A stretch of 64,000 nt of DNA from Pseudomonas putida (lineage in GTDB: Bacteria; Pseudomonadota; Gammaproteobacteria; Pseudomonadales; Pseudomonadaceae), in contig NZ_CP066306.1 in the NCBI RefSeq assembly GCF_016406145.1, positions 2,542,001 to 2,606,000 of the forward strand, written 5' to 3'. Below are positions 48,164-58,878 of this stretch, in pieces. The position numbers were made by a program, and so were the translations under genes. The notes beneath the pieces were generated by a model, which saw nothing but the letters and a program-made list of their open reading frames with translations, did no database searches and had not been told where the DNA came from. The number at the start of each line of letters is the position of its first letter. Position 1 is the stretch's first letter.

Positions 48164-49069
48164 TTGGATTATTTCAGTGCTTTGAATGCCTTCGTCGAGG
48201 CGGCGCGGCAGAGCAACTTCTCACGGGCGGCAGAACGACTGGAGGTGAAGGCCTCAACTATTTCTCGGTACGTAAGAGACTTAGAGACGGACCTGGGTAT
48301 TGCTTTGTTTAATCGCTCAACCCGCGCGCTGAGGCTGACAGAGGGCGGGAGAACATTCCTGGTACATGCTCAGCGCGTGCTGGATGAACTGGAAGTCGCG
48401 CGCGCCGCAGCCTCTTCGTTGAATGACGAGCCCCGTGGCGTGCTCCAACTTAACGCACCACCGGCGTTTGCCCGGCACCACATCGTGCCGGCGCTGAGCG
48501 AGTTCAGGGCGCGATTTCCACAAATCCAAGTCGATCTCACCTGTGAGGAGAGTCAGGTCAATCTCATCGACGCCGGAGCCGATTTAGCAATACGTCTCGG
48601 TTGCTTGCCGGACTCCTCGCTTAAAGCCAGGAAGATTGCTGACGAGCAGTGGGTGCTGTGCGCCGCGCCCTCATTGTGGCATGAGCCGAGCGGACCAGAG
48701 CATCCAGAGGCCCTGGCGGATCAAGGCTTCATTGCGTCCAGCCAACGTCTGGACCTGTATTGGAGCCACGCTGGCGAGACAGTCCGGCAAAGTCACACGG
48801 TTACGTTGCGAACCAACGACCTTGAGGCTCAGCTAGTCGCCGCGCAGGCGGGGCAGGGCCCCGTCCTGCTGCCGGCTTGGCTGGTCGCTACGGCGATCCG
48901 CCAAGGCACGTTGGTGCGCTGGTTATCAGCATGGCAGTGCCAGCCTGGAGAGGTAGGTACCTCGCTGTGGTTTATCTATCCGCCGAAACGGATCGTTTCC
49001 TCTAAGGTGCGCAGCTTCATCGACTTCATGGTGCAACGCATTGGCGAGGCTCCATACTGGCGTCTTTGA
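48164..49069 (+). CDS. LysR-type regulator
   Basis: A 301-residue LysR protein starting at a TTG (no in-frame ATG upstream), with GAGGT about 8 bases before it. Helix-turn-helix: FVEAARQSNFSRAAERLEVK near residue 11, then LFNRSTRALRLTEGG near 49. Effector domain: LNAPPAFARHHIVPAL near 95. It is convergent with the cupin gene, which it may control. The target is unknown. Confidence 0.83.
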   Translation: MDYFSALNAFVEAARQSNFSRAAERLEVKASTISRYVRDLETDLGIALFNRSTRALRLTEGGRTFLVHAQRVLDELEVARAAASSLNDEPRGVLQLNAPPAFARHHIVPALSEFRARFPQIQVDLTCEESQVNLIDAGADLAIRLGCLPDSSLKARKIADEQWVLCAAPSLWHEPSGPEHPEALADQGFIASSQRLDLYWSHAGETVRQSHTVTLRTNDLEAQLVAAQAGQGPVLLPAWLVATAIRQGTLVRWLSAWQCQPGEVGTSLWFIYPPKRIVSSKVRSFIDFMVQRIGEAPYWRL

Positions 49070-49085
49070 GTGCCGGCCACAGTAC

Positions 49086-50027
49086 TCAACTGAAACGGAT
49101 ATCTAAGGCGCGCAACCAGGTCTGCAGCCCTGCGTCCTGGATCGGGATCAGCAGCGCCTCACGATCGGAAGTATTGTAGTGGGCATGCCAGTAACCGGGC
49201 GGGGTGACGAAAGCCAGGCCTGGGGTCCAGTCGACCCGAGTCGGGTTAACGATTTCACCGGCTTCGTCGAGTTGTGTACCGACCAGACTGTAGCAACCTG
49301 GCGGGCAGTCGACGATAAAGTCCAGCGCGAGGGACTGGTGTCGGTGGGGTTTCTGCACGGCACCAGCCGGGACCAGGCCATACATCGCCCAAAGCACGTG
49401 GGTGACGGTGCGAGTTTGCGGGAAGTTACGATTACCGAGCAGAATGCTGACTCGGCTGCGGTCCTTGGCCCGCGGGTCGGCGGCGGCTTGGCGCAAGTGG
49501 GCGTTGGCGACCTCGCTGGCATACAGCGTCGGTGCAAAACGGTCCTCACTGCGTGTGGCGCCCAGGTAACGAAGCAGCGGTTCGTCGTGCACATAGTAGA
49601 ATCGGCTGTCGCTAGACGCCTGAAGGATGCTCGCATGCATGGCCGGCAGCGCAACGAAGCAGCCTTTATGCCACTCGAAGGTGGATTTGTCATAGGTCAA
49701 CCGACCCTCACCCTCGATGACGTAGAGCACTTGCGAGGTGGCGTTAGGAGCTAGACGCAAGCTGTCGCCAGCAAGTACTCGTACGAAGTTAGCGCACAGC
49801 CCCGGCCCCGTGGCAGGTCCTTCGCAACCCAGTGCTTGGCTTAAGTCCAGTGGTATGACTCGAGACTCGCCCTCCTGACATAGGGACGCCGGAAACGTAT
49901 GGTACGGCACCCGAGAGATCAGCTTCGCGCCAATGGGATTGGCAGCTTTGCTGTACTCGAAGAATTCGGCTTCGGCTAAGTAGCTCGGACGTGCTGAGAT
50001 GATCTGCTCGTTCAGGGGTTTGTTCAC
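49086..50027 (-). CDS. Cupin protein, gentisate 1,2-dioxygenase-like
   Basis: About 313 residues with two cupin folds. The first has LYVIEGEGRLTYDKSTFEW near residue 97 and ALPAMHASIL near 119; the second AVQKPHRHQSLALDFIVD near 224 and PPGYWHAHYN near 285, including His pairs that could bind iron. The start is a GTG with GAGG upstream. The overall plan fits gentisate dioxygenase relatives, but no other gentisate-pathway genes are present. Confidence 0.7.
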   Translation of the reverse strand: MNKPLNEQIISARPSYLAEAEFFEYSKAANPIGAKLISRVPYHTFPASLCQEGESRVIPLDLSQALGCEGPATGPGLCANFVRVLAGDSLRLAPNATSQVLYVIEGEGRLTYDKSTFEWHKGCFVALPAMHASILQASSDSRFYYVHDEPLLRYLGATRSEDRFAPTLYASEVANAHLRQAAADPRAKDRSRVSILLGNRNFPQTRTVTHVLWAMYGLVPAGAVQKPHRHQSLALDFIVDCPPGCYSLVGTQLDEAGEIVNPTRVDWTPGLAFVTPPGYWHAHYNTSDREALLIPIQDAGLQTWLRALDIRFS

Positions 50028-50519
50028 GGTATGACCTCTTGATAAACGATGAAAGCGGTGGTGCGAGGTCACTGTACAAACGTGGGGGAGGAGGATTAAG
50101 CCCCCAAAGAGCATAGGTGTTGTGCCAGTAGGGGATGTGAACAGCCTTACCATCATTGGATAATGACACCCCCACATATTGGACGGCACCTTCGTATGCA
50201 GACGAGGCCGTGCTCTTGCTCGATGGCGAAGGATTCAAAAACAGCTATAGCGCCGTATGCCTTTGTCAGCCCCCGGAACCAGTGAGGATCAAGCCCAAGT
50301 ATGTATGCGCCATCTTCGAAGGTTGTACCTTCATCCTATTGCACTGAGCTTTGGGCTGTGAGGACCTGCAAAAACGAATACCAGTTCCGGTGTTACCAAT
50401 CCGGATTTTTTTTGCTGTAAAAGCGCGGATATCACTCGTTTCCGTAGCGACGTCGCCGTTACCCTTCTTCATTAGTGGATTTGTCTATGCAGGGCTTTCC
50501 TGGCCAGGAGATCGATGCA
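50028..50519. other. Divergent intergenic region, cupin gene to histidine kinase gene
   Basis: About 490 bases with no supported gene. It must hold promoters for both sides. I see only short, unrecognised open frames and no clear operator or sigma-54 site. Confidence 0.5.
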
Positions 50520-51935
50520 ATGGCGCCAGAGCGTGGCGCGTTCAACGATCTGCTTTTGCGCTTCATCTGCCTCATCACCCTGGCGATCTTCATTGTCGAC
50601 ACTCTGACTTCGTTCGAGATCGCCGTTGCCGTCCTCTACGTACTGGTCATCATGATCGCCACGACCCGTCTTTCGGTGAGGGGCATACGTCTGCTAGCAG
50701 CGATTTGTAGTTGCCTGACGTTGGCGGCTTTCCTGCTTTCGCACCACAACCAGTTCTTCAGTGAGGCTTTGGCCCGCTGCCTAGTCAGCCTTGTTGCCAT
50801 TGCAGTCGCTGGCTGGCTTGCCGTGAAAAGTCGGAAGGTCACCGACCGTTTACGAGAGCAGTTTGCACTGCTGTCGCAGACCCATGATGCGATTATCGTC
50901 TGTACGTTTGACAGCCGTATTCGCAGTTGGAATTCCGGTGCCGAGGCACTCTACGGCTGGACCGCCGATGAAGTAATCGGACGAGACTGCTGGGATTTGC
51001 TCTGCAGTCGTTCATCACAGGCACCGCAGGCAATCAAGGCCGAGCTGTTGGAAAAAGGTGTTTGGGAAGGCGAACTGATCGAGACAACACGCGCCGGCAA
51101 AGAGGTCACAATCCTCAGCCGATGGTCGCTACACCGAGACCAACTTGGCAATCCCAGGGCGATTCTGGCCAGTAACAACGATGTGACCGACCGGCGCCTA
51201 GCCGAGGTCGCACTACATCGCTCCCAGGCTGAACTGGCCCACGTAAGCCGAGTCAGCATGTTGGGCGAGTTGGGCACCTCAATAGCTCATGAAGTTAACC
51301 AGTCACTGGCTGCCATCGTAACCAATGCCGAAGCGGCCCAACGTTGGCTGGACCGTGCCGACGCACATGAAGCGCGCGTGGCAATTGGCAGGGTGGCCAG
51401 CAATGCCCGACGGGCGAGCGATGTGATACAGCGGATTCGCGAACATACCCGCAAGGCCGAGCCACGGCATGAATGCCTGGATATAGAGAGTGTTGTGAGC
51501 GAATCCCTGACCCTCCTTGAGCGGGATATCCAGCATCGCCGGATACAACTCTTTCGAAGCCCGGTCCGTCGTCTGACGGTACGCGGTGACCGGATTCAAC
51601 TGCAACAGGTCATGATCAACCTGTTGATTAACGGCATCGACGCTATCGACGAGCGTGAAGGCTCAGCTCGCCATTTGTACATCGAGGTTTGTGAGCAGGA
51701 TCAGCAGGTGCAGGTCACGGTCAGAGACAGTGGTAAAGGTATAGAGGAAGAGCACCTCGACATGTTGTTCAACGCATTCTTCACCACCAAGGATGAGGGG
51801 ATCGGTATTGGCCTGCCCATCTGCCGCTCAATCATCGAGGTGCATGGCGGTCGCATCTGGGCCGACAGCCGAGCGGGAGAAGGCGCGACCTTGTCGTTTG
51901 TACTGCCTAGAGTCTGCGAGGAGGTAATAGCATGA
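50520..51935 (+). CDS. Membrane-bound PAS sensor histidine kinase
   Basis: About 471 residues. Three or four membrane segments lie in residues 10-105. A PAS domain (THDAIIVCTFDSRIRSWNSG near 130) follows, then the phospho-acceptor helix with His257 in SIAHEVNQSLAA, and an ATP-binding domain ending QVTVRDSGKGIEEEHL and DEGIGIGLPICRSI. The ATG at 50520 has AGGAG nine bases upstream; in-frame GTG (50475) and ATG (50487) starts are possible. Its stop overlaps the response regulator start by 4 bases. Confidence 0.87.
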   Translation: MAPERGAFNDLLLRFICLITLAIFIVDTLTSFEIAVAVLYVLVIMIATTRLSVRGIRLLAAICSCLTLAAFLLSHHNQFFSEALARCLVSLVAIAVAGWLAVKSRKVTDRLREQFALLSQTHDAIIVCTFDSRIRSWNSGAEALYGWTADEVIGRDCWDLLCSRSSQAPQAIKAELLEKGVWEGELIETTRAGKEVTILSRWSLHRDQLGNPRAILASNNDVTDRRLAEVALHRSQAELAHVSRVSMLGELGTSIAHEVNQSLAAIVTNAEAAQRWLDRADAHEARVAIGRVASNARRASDVIQRIREHTRKAEPRHECLDIESVVSESLTLLERDIQHRRIQLFRSPVRRLTVRGDRIQLQQVMINLLINGIDAIDEREGSARHLYIEVCEQDQQVQVTVRDSGKGIEEEHLDMLFNAFFTTKDEGIGIGLPICRSIIEVHGGRIWADSRAGEGATLSFVLPRVCEEVIA

Positions 51936-52561
51936 AAAACACCTGCATCTACATGGTGGACGATGATCACGACCTGTGCGAGGCCGTAGTTGGGCTTCTG
52001 CGTTCGGTTGATCTGGCCGTGAAAACCTTCGCTTCGCCGAATGAGTTCCTCCAGTTTCCGCGTCCGGAGGTTCCTAGTTGTTTGATTCTCGATGTGCGCC
52101 TCAAAGGCGCTAGCGGCCTGGACTTCCAAGCTCGTATGGACGATTTGCGGGTGAACATTCCAGTAATCATGATGACTGCCTACGGGGATATCCCAATGAG
52201 CGTCAGGGCCATGAAGGCCGGCGCCTTGGGCTTTCTCACCAAACCATTTCGCGATCAGGATCTACTCGATGCTGTAGTAGAGGCTCTTGAGCATGATCGT
52301 CAACGCCGAGTGAGCGAGGAAGGCATCATCGAGTTGCGTGAGCGCCACAACCGCCTAAGCACACGTGAGCAGGAGGTGATGGCCATGGCCACGACTGGCC
52401 TGTTGAACAAGCAAATTGCAGCCGAGCTAGGGATTAGCGAGGTCACGGTGAAGATTCATCGAGGCAGTGCGATGCGCAAGATGAACGCCGGCTCGTTCGC
52501 CGAATTAGTGCGCATGGCTCAAGCGTTATCAGTGCAATGGCAAGCACAAGGTCAAGCCTAG
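51932..52561 (+). CDS. FixJ/NarL-type response regulator
   Basis: A 209-residue two-domain regulator. The receiver domain (1-120) has the phospho-acceptor Asp54 in LILDVRLKG and a conserved Lys in LTKPFRDQ. The LuxR-type helix-turn-helix (about 140-205) is LSTREQEVMAMATTGLLNKQIAAELGISEVTVKIH, read in parts. Partner of the kinase just upstream, with which it overlaps by 4 bases. It probably activates a target near this locus. Confidence 0.9.
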   Translation: MKNTCIYMVDDDHDLCEAVVGLLRSVDLAVKTFASPNEFLQFPRPEVPSCLILDVRLKGASGLDFQARMDDLRVNIPVIMMTAYGDIPMSVRAMKAGALGFLTKPFRDQDLLDAVVEALEHDRQRRVSEEGIIELRERHNRLSTREQEVMAMATTGLLNKQIAAELGISEVTVKIHRGSAMRKMNAGSFAELVRMAQALSVQWQAQGQA

Positions 52562-52642
52562 GGGCATACCAGAGCATGATTTGCAGCAGGCCAAGTGCAG
52601 CATAGTCTAAAGCTCGGTCTTTGGCTTTTCAGGTAGTACGTC

Positions 52643-53020
52643 TTGTCTCCCTACCATATTTGTATCGTCGATGACGATGAAAGCGTCAGGATGGCGCTCG
52701 ATGGGCTGGTCCGTTCGATGGGCCATTGCGCTGACACCTTTGGGTCGGCAACTGAATTCCTGGCGTCGCAAGCATTGCACACCTGCGATTGCCTAATCCT
52801 TGATGTGCAGATGCCAGGGCTGTCCGGGCTCGAGCTGCAACAGCAGCTACTGACCTTGGGCGTATGCCTGCCGCTAATTTTCATTACCGCGTTTCCTGAG
52901 GCTCGCTGGCGTGAGCAGGCTCTGGCCGCCGGGGCTCTGGAGTTCCTTGGCAAACCCTTTGATGGTCGCACGTTGGTAAGCCTGATCGAGCGGGCGGGCC
53001 GACTTGGACGCGGGCGTTAA
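52643..53020 (+). CDS. Single-domain response regulator (receiver only)
   Basis: A 125-residue CheY/FixJ-N-like receiver: acidic pair DDDES near residue 10, phospho-acceptor Asp54 in LILDVQMPG, Thr in FITAFPE, Lys in LGKPFDG. It has no output domain. The apparent start is TTG with AGGT upstream. It follows the kinase-regulator pair by 81 bases and may act as a phosphate sink or link to the chemoreceptor. Confidence 0.78.
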   Translation: MSPYHICIVDDDESVRMALDGLVRSMGHCADTFGSATEFLASQALHTCDCLILDVQMPGLSGLELQQQLLTLGVCLPLIFITAFPEARWREQALAAGALEFLGKPFDGRTLVSLIERAGRLGRGR

Positions 53021-53180
53021 TACCAAGGTATGAGTCGTTAGCACCATGATATGACGCCGGCTCGTCCAAGGTGTGGCAGGCGTGATCGTGACGTTGCTCC
53101 ATCATTGAGACTCATCCGGAGATGGCATCTGGCTATCTCACGGCAGAAGAGTAGGAGAGGTATCTCCTGGGTTTATCTGG

Positions 53181-54821
53181 ATGGGGGTCGCAGTGCTTTT
53201 GAGCAATCTTACGATAGGCAAGCGTGCGGCCTTGGGCTTCGCGGTGGTCACACTAATCTTCCTGCTCACTGGAATCTTCAGCTTGTCGCGCATGGCCGAG
53301 CTAAATCGAGTAGCACGACATGTGAATGATACTTGGATGTCGGGAATGAGCATCCTGCAAACCTTCAGTGCTCAGGTTGCCGTTATGCGAATTGAGAGCG
53401 TGCGCATTCGGTCGACATCTGATCCACAGGCCTTGGTTCGCAGTGAAGACTTGATCATCTCTGCCCGGCAGCGGCTGACCGAAGAGCTAGCGCGATACAA
53501 GAACCGCGGGATTTCGGCGCTAGAGAAACAAATGGTCGAGATGCTAGAGGTAGAGCTAGCAAATTACGTGGGCAATCTGGACCGGTTGCTTCGGCTCTTG
53601 CAGGTTGGCACCCCAGATGCTTCGCAACAGGCGGAAATCAATGCGGCCCTGGCACAAAGTGGGAGCCTGATCGGCGAACAGATCGACGCACTTGTTTCGC
53701 AGAACCAAGCAGGGGGGGCGAAGGCCATCACTCAGGCCCAAGCGCTGTACGAACGAGTGGTCGTGGTCGTCGCCTCTGCCTTGTGTGCCTCGATTGCGGC
53801 CACCGTACTGCTTGCGTTGCTACTCACCCGCAGCATCGTCAGGCCGTTGCATACCGCGCTGCAGGCGGCACGTGCCATCGCTGACGGTCACCTAGACAGG
53901 CCGATCGTACCCTCCGGCAAGGATGAGCCCGCGCAGTTGCTGCATGCGATGGCGGAAATGCAACATAGCCTGCGCACAACTATCGGCCTGATCAGTGACT
54001 CTGCCGGTCAATTGGCCACCGCCTCGGAGCAGATGAGCACGGCGATGGACGAGAGTACTCGAGGCCTTCAACAGCAAAGCGAGGAAATCGAACAGGCCGC
54101 GACCGCGATCACCCAGATGAGCAGCGCCGTGGATGAGGTGGCGGGCAATGCTGTTTCCACCTCCGAGTTGTCCCGCGAGTCGGACGAGGAGATGCGCAAT
54201 GGTCACAGCCAGGTCGCCAACATCGTTGACCAGATTCAGGTTCTAGCCGAGGGCATCACGCGTTCCTCCGGGCAGGCAAGTGGACTGTCGGATCAGGTAC
54301 GAGACATCAGCATGGTTATGGAGGTCATCCGTGGCATTGCCGAGCAGACTAATCTACTGGCCTTGAACGCCGCGATCGAGGCAGCCCGCGCCGGAGAGGC
54401 GGGGAGAGGCTTCGCGGTAGTAGCCGACGAGGTTCGCTCACTGGCTCAGCGTACGCAGAGTTCAACTCTGGAGATTGAGAGCATCATCACTGCGATCCAG
54501 CAGGGCACAGTCGTCACAGTTGAGGCCTTGCAGATGAGTGTTGGTCAAGTGGCTCAGACCCTTGAGAGGGCCCAGGCTGTGAGCGGTTCGTTACAGCGAA
54601 CTACGGAGGCCGTTTCAATGATCAACGAACGCAATTTGGTCATTGCCAGCGCCTCCGAACAACAGGCCCTCGTGGCCCGTGAGCTCGACCGCAACCTGGT
54701 CAGCATCCGCACCTTGTCCAACCATTGCGCCACGAGTGCGACCCAGACGTCTGTGGCAAGCCTGCAGTTGTCACAACTGGCGGTCCAGCTCAAGGGTATG
54801 ATTTCGCGTTTTTCGGTGTAA
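53181..54821 (+). CDS. Methyl-accepting chemotaxis protein
   Basis: A 546-residue chemoreceptor. First membrane segment near 15-33, a periplasmic helical bundle of about 160 residues, second membrane segment near 193-213, then HAMP and the signalling domain with the tip [18 protein letters not shown]. The ATG at 53181 has a weak leader; the GTG at 53193 follows GGGGGT and gives a more usual start. The stop precedes the cyclase gene by 4 bases. Confidence 0.87.
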   Translation: MGVAVLLSNLTIGKRAALGFAVVTLIFLLTGIFSLSRMAELNRVARHVNDTWMSGMSILQTFSAQVAVMRIESVRIRSTSDPQALVRSEDLIISARQRLTEELARYKNRGISALEKQMVEMLEVELANYVGNLDRLLRLLQVGTPDASQQAEINAALAQSGSLIGEQIDALVSQNQAGGAKAITQAQALYERVVVVVASALCASIAATVLLALLLTRSIVRPLHTALQAARAIADGHLDRPIVPSGKDEPAQLLHAMAEMQHSLRTTIGLISDSAGQLATASEQMSTAMDESTRGLQQQSEEIEQAATAITQMSSAVDEVAGNAVSTSELSRESDEEMRNGHSQVANIVDQIQVLAEGITRSSGQASGLSDQVRDISMVMEVIRGIAEQTNLLALNAAIEAARAGEAGRGFAVVADEVRSLAQRTQSSTLEIESIITAIQQGTVVTVEALQMSVGQVAQTLERAQAVSGSLQRTTEAVSMINERNLVIASASEQQALVARELDRNLVSIRTLSNHCATSATQTSVASLQLSQLAVQLKGMISRFSV

Positions 54822-54825
54822 CCCC

Positions 54826-55932
54826 ATGATTTCGACCCGTGACAGCGCACGCTCGGCACTACAAACATGGCGTGGACATCTGTGGAAGGTATTCGGCTGC
54901 GGTCTGTTCGTGCTGCTCGCAGCCCTCTTGGTGGTGGCTTACCGACAGACAGAGCGTCAGGCGCGGCTGGATGTTCGCAATCTGGGGCTCGCACTAGAGG
55001 CGCGGCTTGATTCTGGCTTGCTACAACCTCTACACGCCAATCTGCGTACTCTGGCTACCCGGCTATCGGGCGGGGAGGTAAGTAACCACGGTTTGGATGC
55101 CACGTTGATCAGGCGCTTTCACGAAGAGGCGGCTAGCCTGCCAAGCCAGATGCCCTTCGAACTGATCGACGAAAAGGGGCGCCTGGTTGCTAGCAGCTTC
55201 GATGGCACCGCCGCGCCTTCCTTCGACCAACTTCGATACTGGTCACTGCTTGCTCGGCAAGCGCAAGACGGTGACTCGCTGGTGATCGAGCAAGATCCTA
55301 ATCAACCGCGGCTGCACTTCGCCATACCTATCTTTGATCGCTTGGGAAGCAGGCAGGGTTGGGTCGCCACGTCGCTAAATTTGGCAACGGTGCTCGAACT
55401 GTTCCACGAGGTAGACGTCGGGCTCCACGGCGTCATCAGTGTACGTCGAGTGGATCGGCCGGAAAGCGTGCTGCGCGATCCCCCTCTGGCCAATCCTCTT
55501 GATCCTCAGGAACGCGTCGCCCTGGACGAGCAGCATGTGAGCGGACGCCGTGACGGTGACTTCTATATGCGTTCACCGCTGGATGGCATTGAGCGCCTGT
55601 ATGGCTTTAAACGTATAGGCGAGTATCCGCTGGCATTAACTATCGGCCTTGCCACCGACGATTACCGAAAGGAATGGCACTACACCTTCGGTTGGGCCTG
55701 TGCGCTCAGCGCCGTGTTCTTTTTGGTGATCATCTCTCTGGACCGTCGTCTGCATCGTGCGCAACGGCGTGAGTCACGAGCGACAGCCGACCTCGCATTT
55801 ATGGCGTACCACGATGCCCTGACCGGGCTGCCGAACCGGCATCGCATCAGTGAGCGCATTGAAGAAGCCATTGTCGGGGGGCTCGCAGAATTCGGAAAAA
55901 ATCGTACGCTAAGGTTTTCCGGGCATCCGTAG
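54826..55932 (+). pseudogene. Diguanylate cyclase gene cut by a Tn3-family transposon
   Basis: Membrane segment near residues 24-42, a periplasmic PDC/Cache-type sensor (about 45-285), second segment (about 287-305), then the start of a GGDEF domain, AYHDALTGLPNRHRISERIEEA, read around residues 325-346. Native sequence stops at 55875 (residue 350). The last 18 codons are transposon sequence, so the catalytic GG(D/E)EF loop is lost. It follows the chemoreceptor gene and was probably co-transcribed. Confidence 0.88.
55876..55913 (+). repeat. Terminal inverted repeat of the Tn3-family element (tnpA end)
   Basis: 38 bases: GGGGGGCTCGCAG, then AATTCGGAAAAAATCG, ending TACGCTAAG. This is the Tn501/Tn1721 type as I recall it. 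The tnpA stop codon lies inside it. Confidence 0.85.
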
Positions 55933-58875
55933 GGGCCGAAACTTCCCGTCTTCCAGTCTGCGGCTCTGCCGCCAGACGTAATCGCCGGTGAGGTTGATGT
56001 GCTCCCAGCCCAGCGGCGACAGGAATTGCAGCAGCTCGCCGTCCACCGGCTTGCCGGCCTCGACCAACCCCTGGGTGGCGCGCTCCAGGTACACCGTGTT
56101 CCACAGCACGATAGCCGCCGTCACCAGGTTGAGGCCGCTGGCCCGGTAGCGCTGCTGCTCGAAGCTCCGATCCCTGATTTCCCCAAGGCGGTTGAAGAAC
56201 ACCGCCCTGGCCAGCGAGTTGCGCGCCTCACCTTTGTTCAGGCCGGCATGCACGCGGCGGCGCAGCTCAACACTTTGCAGCCAGTCTAGGATGAACAGCG
56301 TGCGTTCGATCCGGCCCAGCTCGCGCAGGGCCACGGCCAGGCCGTTCTGGCGCGGATAGCTGCCGAGCTTGCGCAGCATCAGCGAGGCAGTGACGGTGCC
56401 CTGTTTGATCGAGCTGGCCAGGCGCAGGATGTCGTCCCAATGGGCGCGGACGTGCTTGATGTTCAGGGTGCCGCCGATCAGCGGCCGCAGCGTCGGGTAG
56501 GTCTGCACGCCCTGCGGCACGTACAGCTTGGTTTCGCCGAGGTCGCGGATGCGCGGCGCGAAACGGAAGCCCAGCAGGTGCATCAGGGCGAAGACGTGAT
56601 CGGTGAAGCCGGCCGTGTCGGTGTAGTGCTCCTCGATCCGCAGGTCGGACTCGTGGTACAGCAGGCCGTCGAGCACATAGGTGGAATCGCGCACGCCGAC
56701 ATTCACCACGCGGGTGCTGAACGGCGCGTACTGGTCGGAGATATGGGTGTAGAACAGCCGTCCCGGCTCACTGCCGTACTTCGGGTTGACGTGTCCGGTG
56801 CTCTCGCCCCGGCCGCCAGCCCGGAAACGCTGGCCATCGGAGGATGAGGTGGTGCCGTCGCCCCAGTGGGCGGCGAAGGCATGCTGGTACTGGTGGTTGA
56901 CCAGCTCGGCCAGGGCCGCCGAATAGGTCTCGTCGCGGATGTGCCAGGCTTGCAGCCAGGACAGCTTGGCGTAGGTCAGACCGGGGCTCGACTCGGCCAT
57001 CTTGGTCAGCCCGAGGTTGATCGCATCACCGAGGATCGCGGACAGCAGCAACGTCCGGTCTTTGGCCTCGGCCCCGTCCTTCAGGTGGGTGAAGTGGCGG
57101 CTGAAGCCCGTCCAGTCGTCCACGTCCATCAGCAGTTCGGTGATCTTGATGCGCGGCAGTAACTGACTGGTCTGGTCGATCAGCGCCTGCGCCCGATCCG
57201 GCACCGCCGCATCCAGCGGGGTGATCTTCAACCCGGACTCGGTGAGGATGGCATCGGGCAGCTCGTTGTCCTTGGCCAGGCGGGCGACAGTGGCCAACTG
57301 CTCGTCCAGCAGCTGCAAGCGCTCTTCCAGATACTGGTCGCTGTTCGGGTTGATCGCCAGCGGCAGGGCCTGTTCCCGCTTGAGCGCGGCGAACTTCTCG
57401 GCCGGCAACAGGTAGTCGTCGAAGTCGCGGAACTGCCGCGAGCCCTTGACCCAGATGTCGCCGGAGCGCAGGGCGTTCTTCAGCTCGGACAGGGCGCAGA
57501 TTTCGTAGAAGCGCCGGTCGAGGCCTTCCGGGGTGATCACCAGTGGCTTCCAGCGCGGCTTGATGAAGGCGGTGGGAGCATCGGCCGGCACCTTGCGCAG
57601 GTTGTCGGCGTTCATCTCGCGCAGCGTCTGCACGGCTGCCAGCACGCCCTGCGCGGCCGGGGCGGCGCGCAGCTCCAATACCTCCAGCAGAGCCGGCGTG
57701 TAGCGGCGCAGGGTGGCGAAGTTCTCGCCGACCAGGTGCAGGTGGTCGAAGCCCTCCGGCCGGGCCAGCAGCTCGGCTTCGCTGACGCTCTCGGTGAACT
57801 CGTCCCAGGGGATCACCGCCTCGATGGCGGCATAGGGGTCGCTGCCGGCTTCCTTGGCCTCCAGCAGCGCCTGGCCGATCTTGGAGTACAGGCGCACCTT
57901 GTCGTTGATCGCCTTGCCCTGCTTCTGGAACTGCTGCTGATGCTTGTGCTTCGCGCCGCTGAACAGCTTGACTAGGATGCGGTCGTGCAGATCCACCAGC
58001 TCATCAATCACGGTTGCAGTGCTCTCCAGCACCACGGCGGCCAGGGTCGCATAGCGCCGCTGCGGCTCGAACTTGCCGAGGTCTTTGGGCGTCATCTGCC
58101 CACCCTCGCGGGCCAGCTTGAGCAGGCGGTTCTGGTGGATGTGCCGGCCCAGGACTTCGGGCAAGTCCACCAGCTGAAATGTCTTCAGCCGCTCGATGTG
58201 CTCAAGCATGTGCCGAGAGTTGGGTTTCAGCGGTGCCTGGCGCAGCCAGGTCAACCAGGTGATGCTGCTGCCGGCCTTGAGCTTCAACAGCTCGTCCAGC
58301 TTGGCCCGATGCGAGTCCGTGAGCGGTTCAACCAGGGCGCGGTAGACCCGCCGATTGGCCCGTGCAATGGCCTCCGAGCAAGCCCGGTCGATCACGCTCA
58401 ACGCCGGCAGGATGCGTCGCTTCTGCCGCAGGCTCTCCAGCGCCTGGCCGGCCAGCAGCAAGCCCTTGTCGGTCTGCTGGGCCAGTTCGGTCAGCTCGCG
58501 CACCAGGGCGCGGAAGTCGGACAGGCCGAACGGGGCCAGTTGAAGGTAGGTGCGCAGTTCCTGGGCGTGCTCGCGACGGGTCACATCGCGCTCGCCGTAC
58601 TTCGTCCAACTCGCCGGATCGGTCTGGACTTGCTTGGCCACCCACAGGATGACCGGTTCGGGCAGCTCGCTGTCAGTGCCCAACGCATAGCCGGGGTAGC
58701 GCAGCAGGCAGAGTTGCACGGCGAAGCCGAGGCGGTTGGCGTCGCCGCGCCGCTGACGGATCAGCGACAGGTCGGAGTCGTTGAAGGTGTAGTAGCGGAT
58801 CAGGTCATCCTGGCTTTCTGGCAACGCGAGCAGGGTGCCCCGCTCCGTGGCCGAGAGGATCAAGCGACGCGGCAT
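55909..58875 (-). CDS. tnpA: Tn3-family transposase (Tn501/Tn21 type)
   Basis: A 988-residue DDE transposase, the normal Tn501/Tn21 length. It begins [20 protein letters not shown] and follows that subgroup throughout. The catalytic region includes [16 protein letters not shown] near 640, [18 protein letters not shown] near 745 and [15 protein letters not shown] near 920. It makes cointegrates resolved by TnpR. It is transcribed leftwards towards the terminal repeat, 3 bases after tnpR. It appears intact. Confidence 0.96.
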   Translation of the reverse strand: MPRRLILSATERGTLLALPESQDDLIRYYTFNDSDLSLIRQRRGDANRLGFAVQLCLLRYPGYALGTDSELPEPVILWVAKQVQTDPASWTKYGERDVTRREHAQELRTYLQLAPFGLSDFRALVRELTELAQQTDKGLLLAGQALESLRQKRRILPALSVIDRACSEAIARANRRVYRALVEPLTDSHRAKLDELLKLKAGSSITWLTWLRQAPLKPNSRHMLEHIERLKTFQLVDLPEVLGRHIHQNRLLKLAREGGQMTPKDLGKFEPQRRYATLAAVVLESTATVIDELVDLHDRILVKLFSGAKHKHQQQFQKQGKAINDKVRLYSKIGQALLEAKEAGSDPYAAIEAVIPWDEFTESVSEAELLARPEGFDHLHLVGENFATLRRYTPALLEVLELRAAPAAQGVLAAVQTLREMNADNLRKVPADAPTAFIKPRWKPLVITPEGLDRRFYEICALSELKNALRSGDIWVKGSRQFRDFDDYLLPAEKFAALKREQALPLAINPNSDQYLEERLQLLDEQLATVARLAKDNELPDAILTESGLKITPLDAAVPDRAQALIDQTSQLLPRIKITELLMDVDDWTGFSRHFTHLKDGAEAKDRTLLLSAILGDAINLGLTKMAESSPGLTYAKLSWLQAWHIRDETYSAALAELVNHQYQHAFAAHWGDGTTSSSDGQRFRAGGRGESTGHVNPKYGSEPGRLFYTHISDQYAPFSTRVVNVGVRDSTYVLDGLLYHESDLRIEEHYTDTAGFTDHVFALMHLLGFRFAPRIRDLGETKLYVPQGVQTYPTLRPLIGGTLNIKHVRAHWDDILRLASSIKQGTVTASLMLRKLGSYPRQNGLAVALRELGRIERTLFILDWLQSVELRRRVHAGLNKGEARNSLARAVFFNRLGEIRDRSFEQQRYRASGLNLVTAAIVLWNTVYLERATQGLVEAGKPVDGELLQFLSPLGWEHINLTGDYVWRQSRRLEDGKFRPLRMPGKP

Positions 58876-58878
58876 GTG

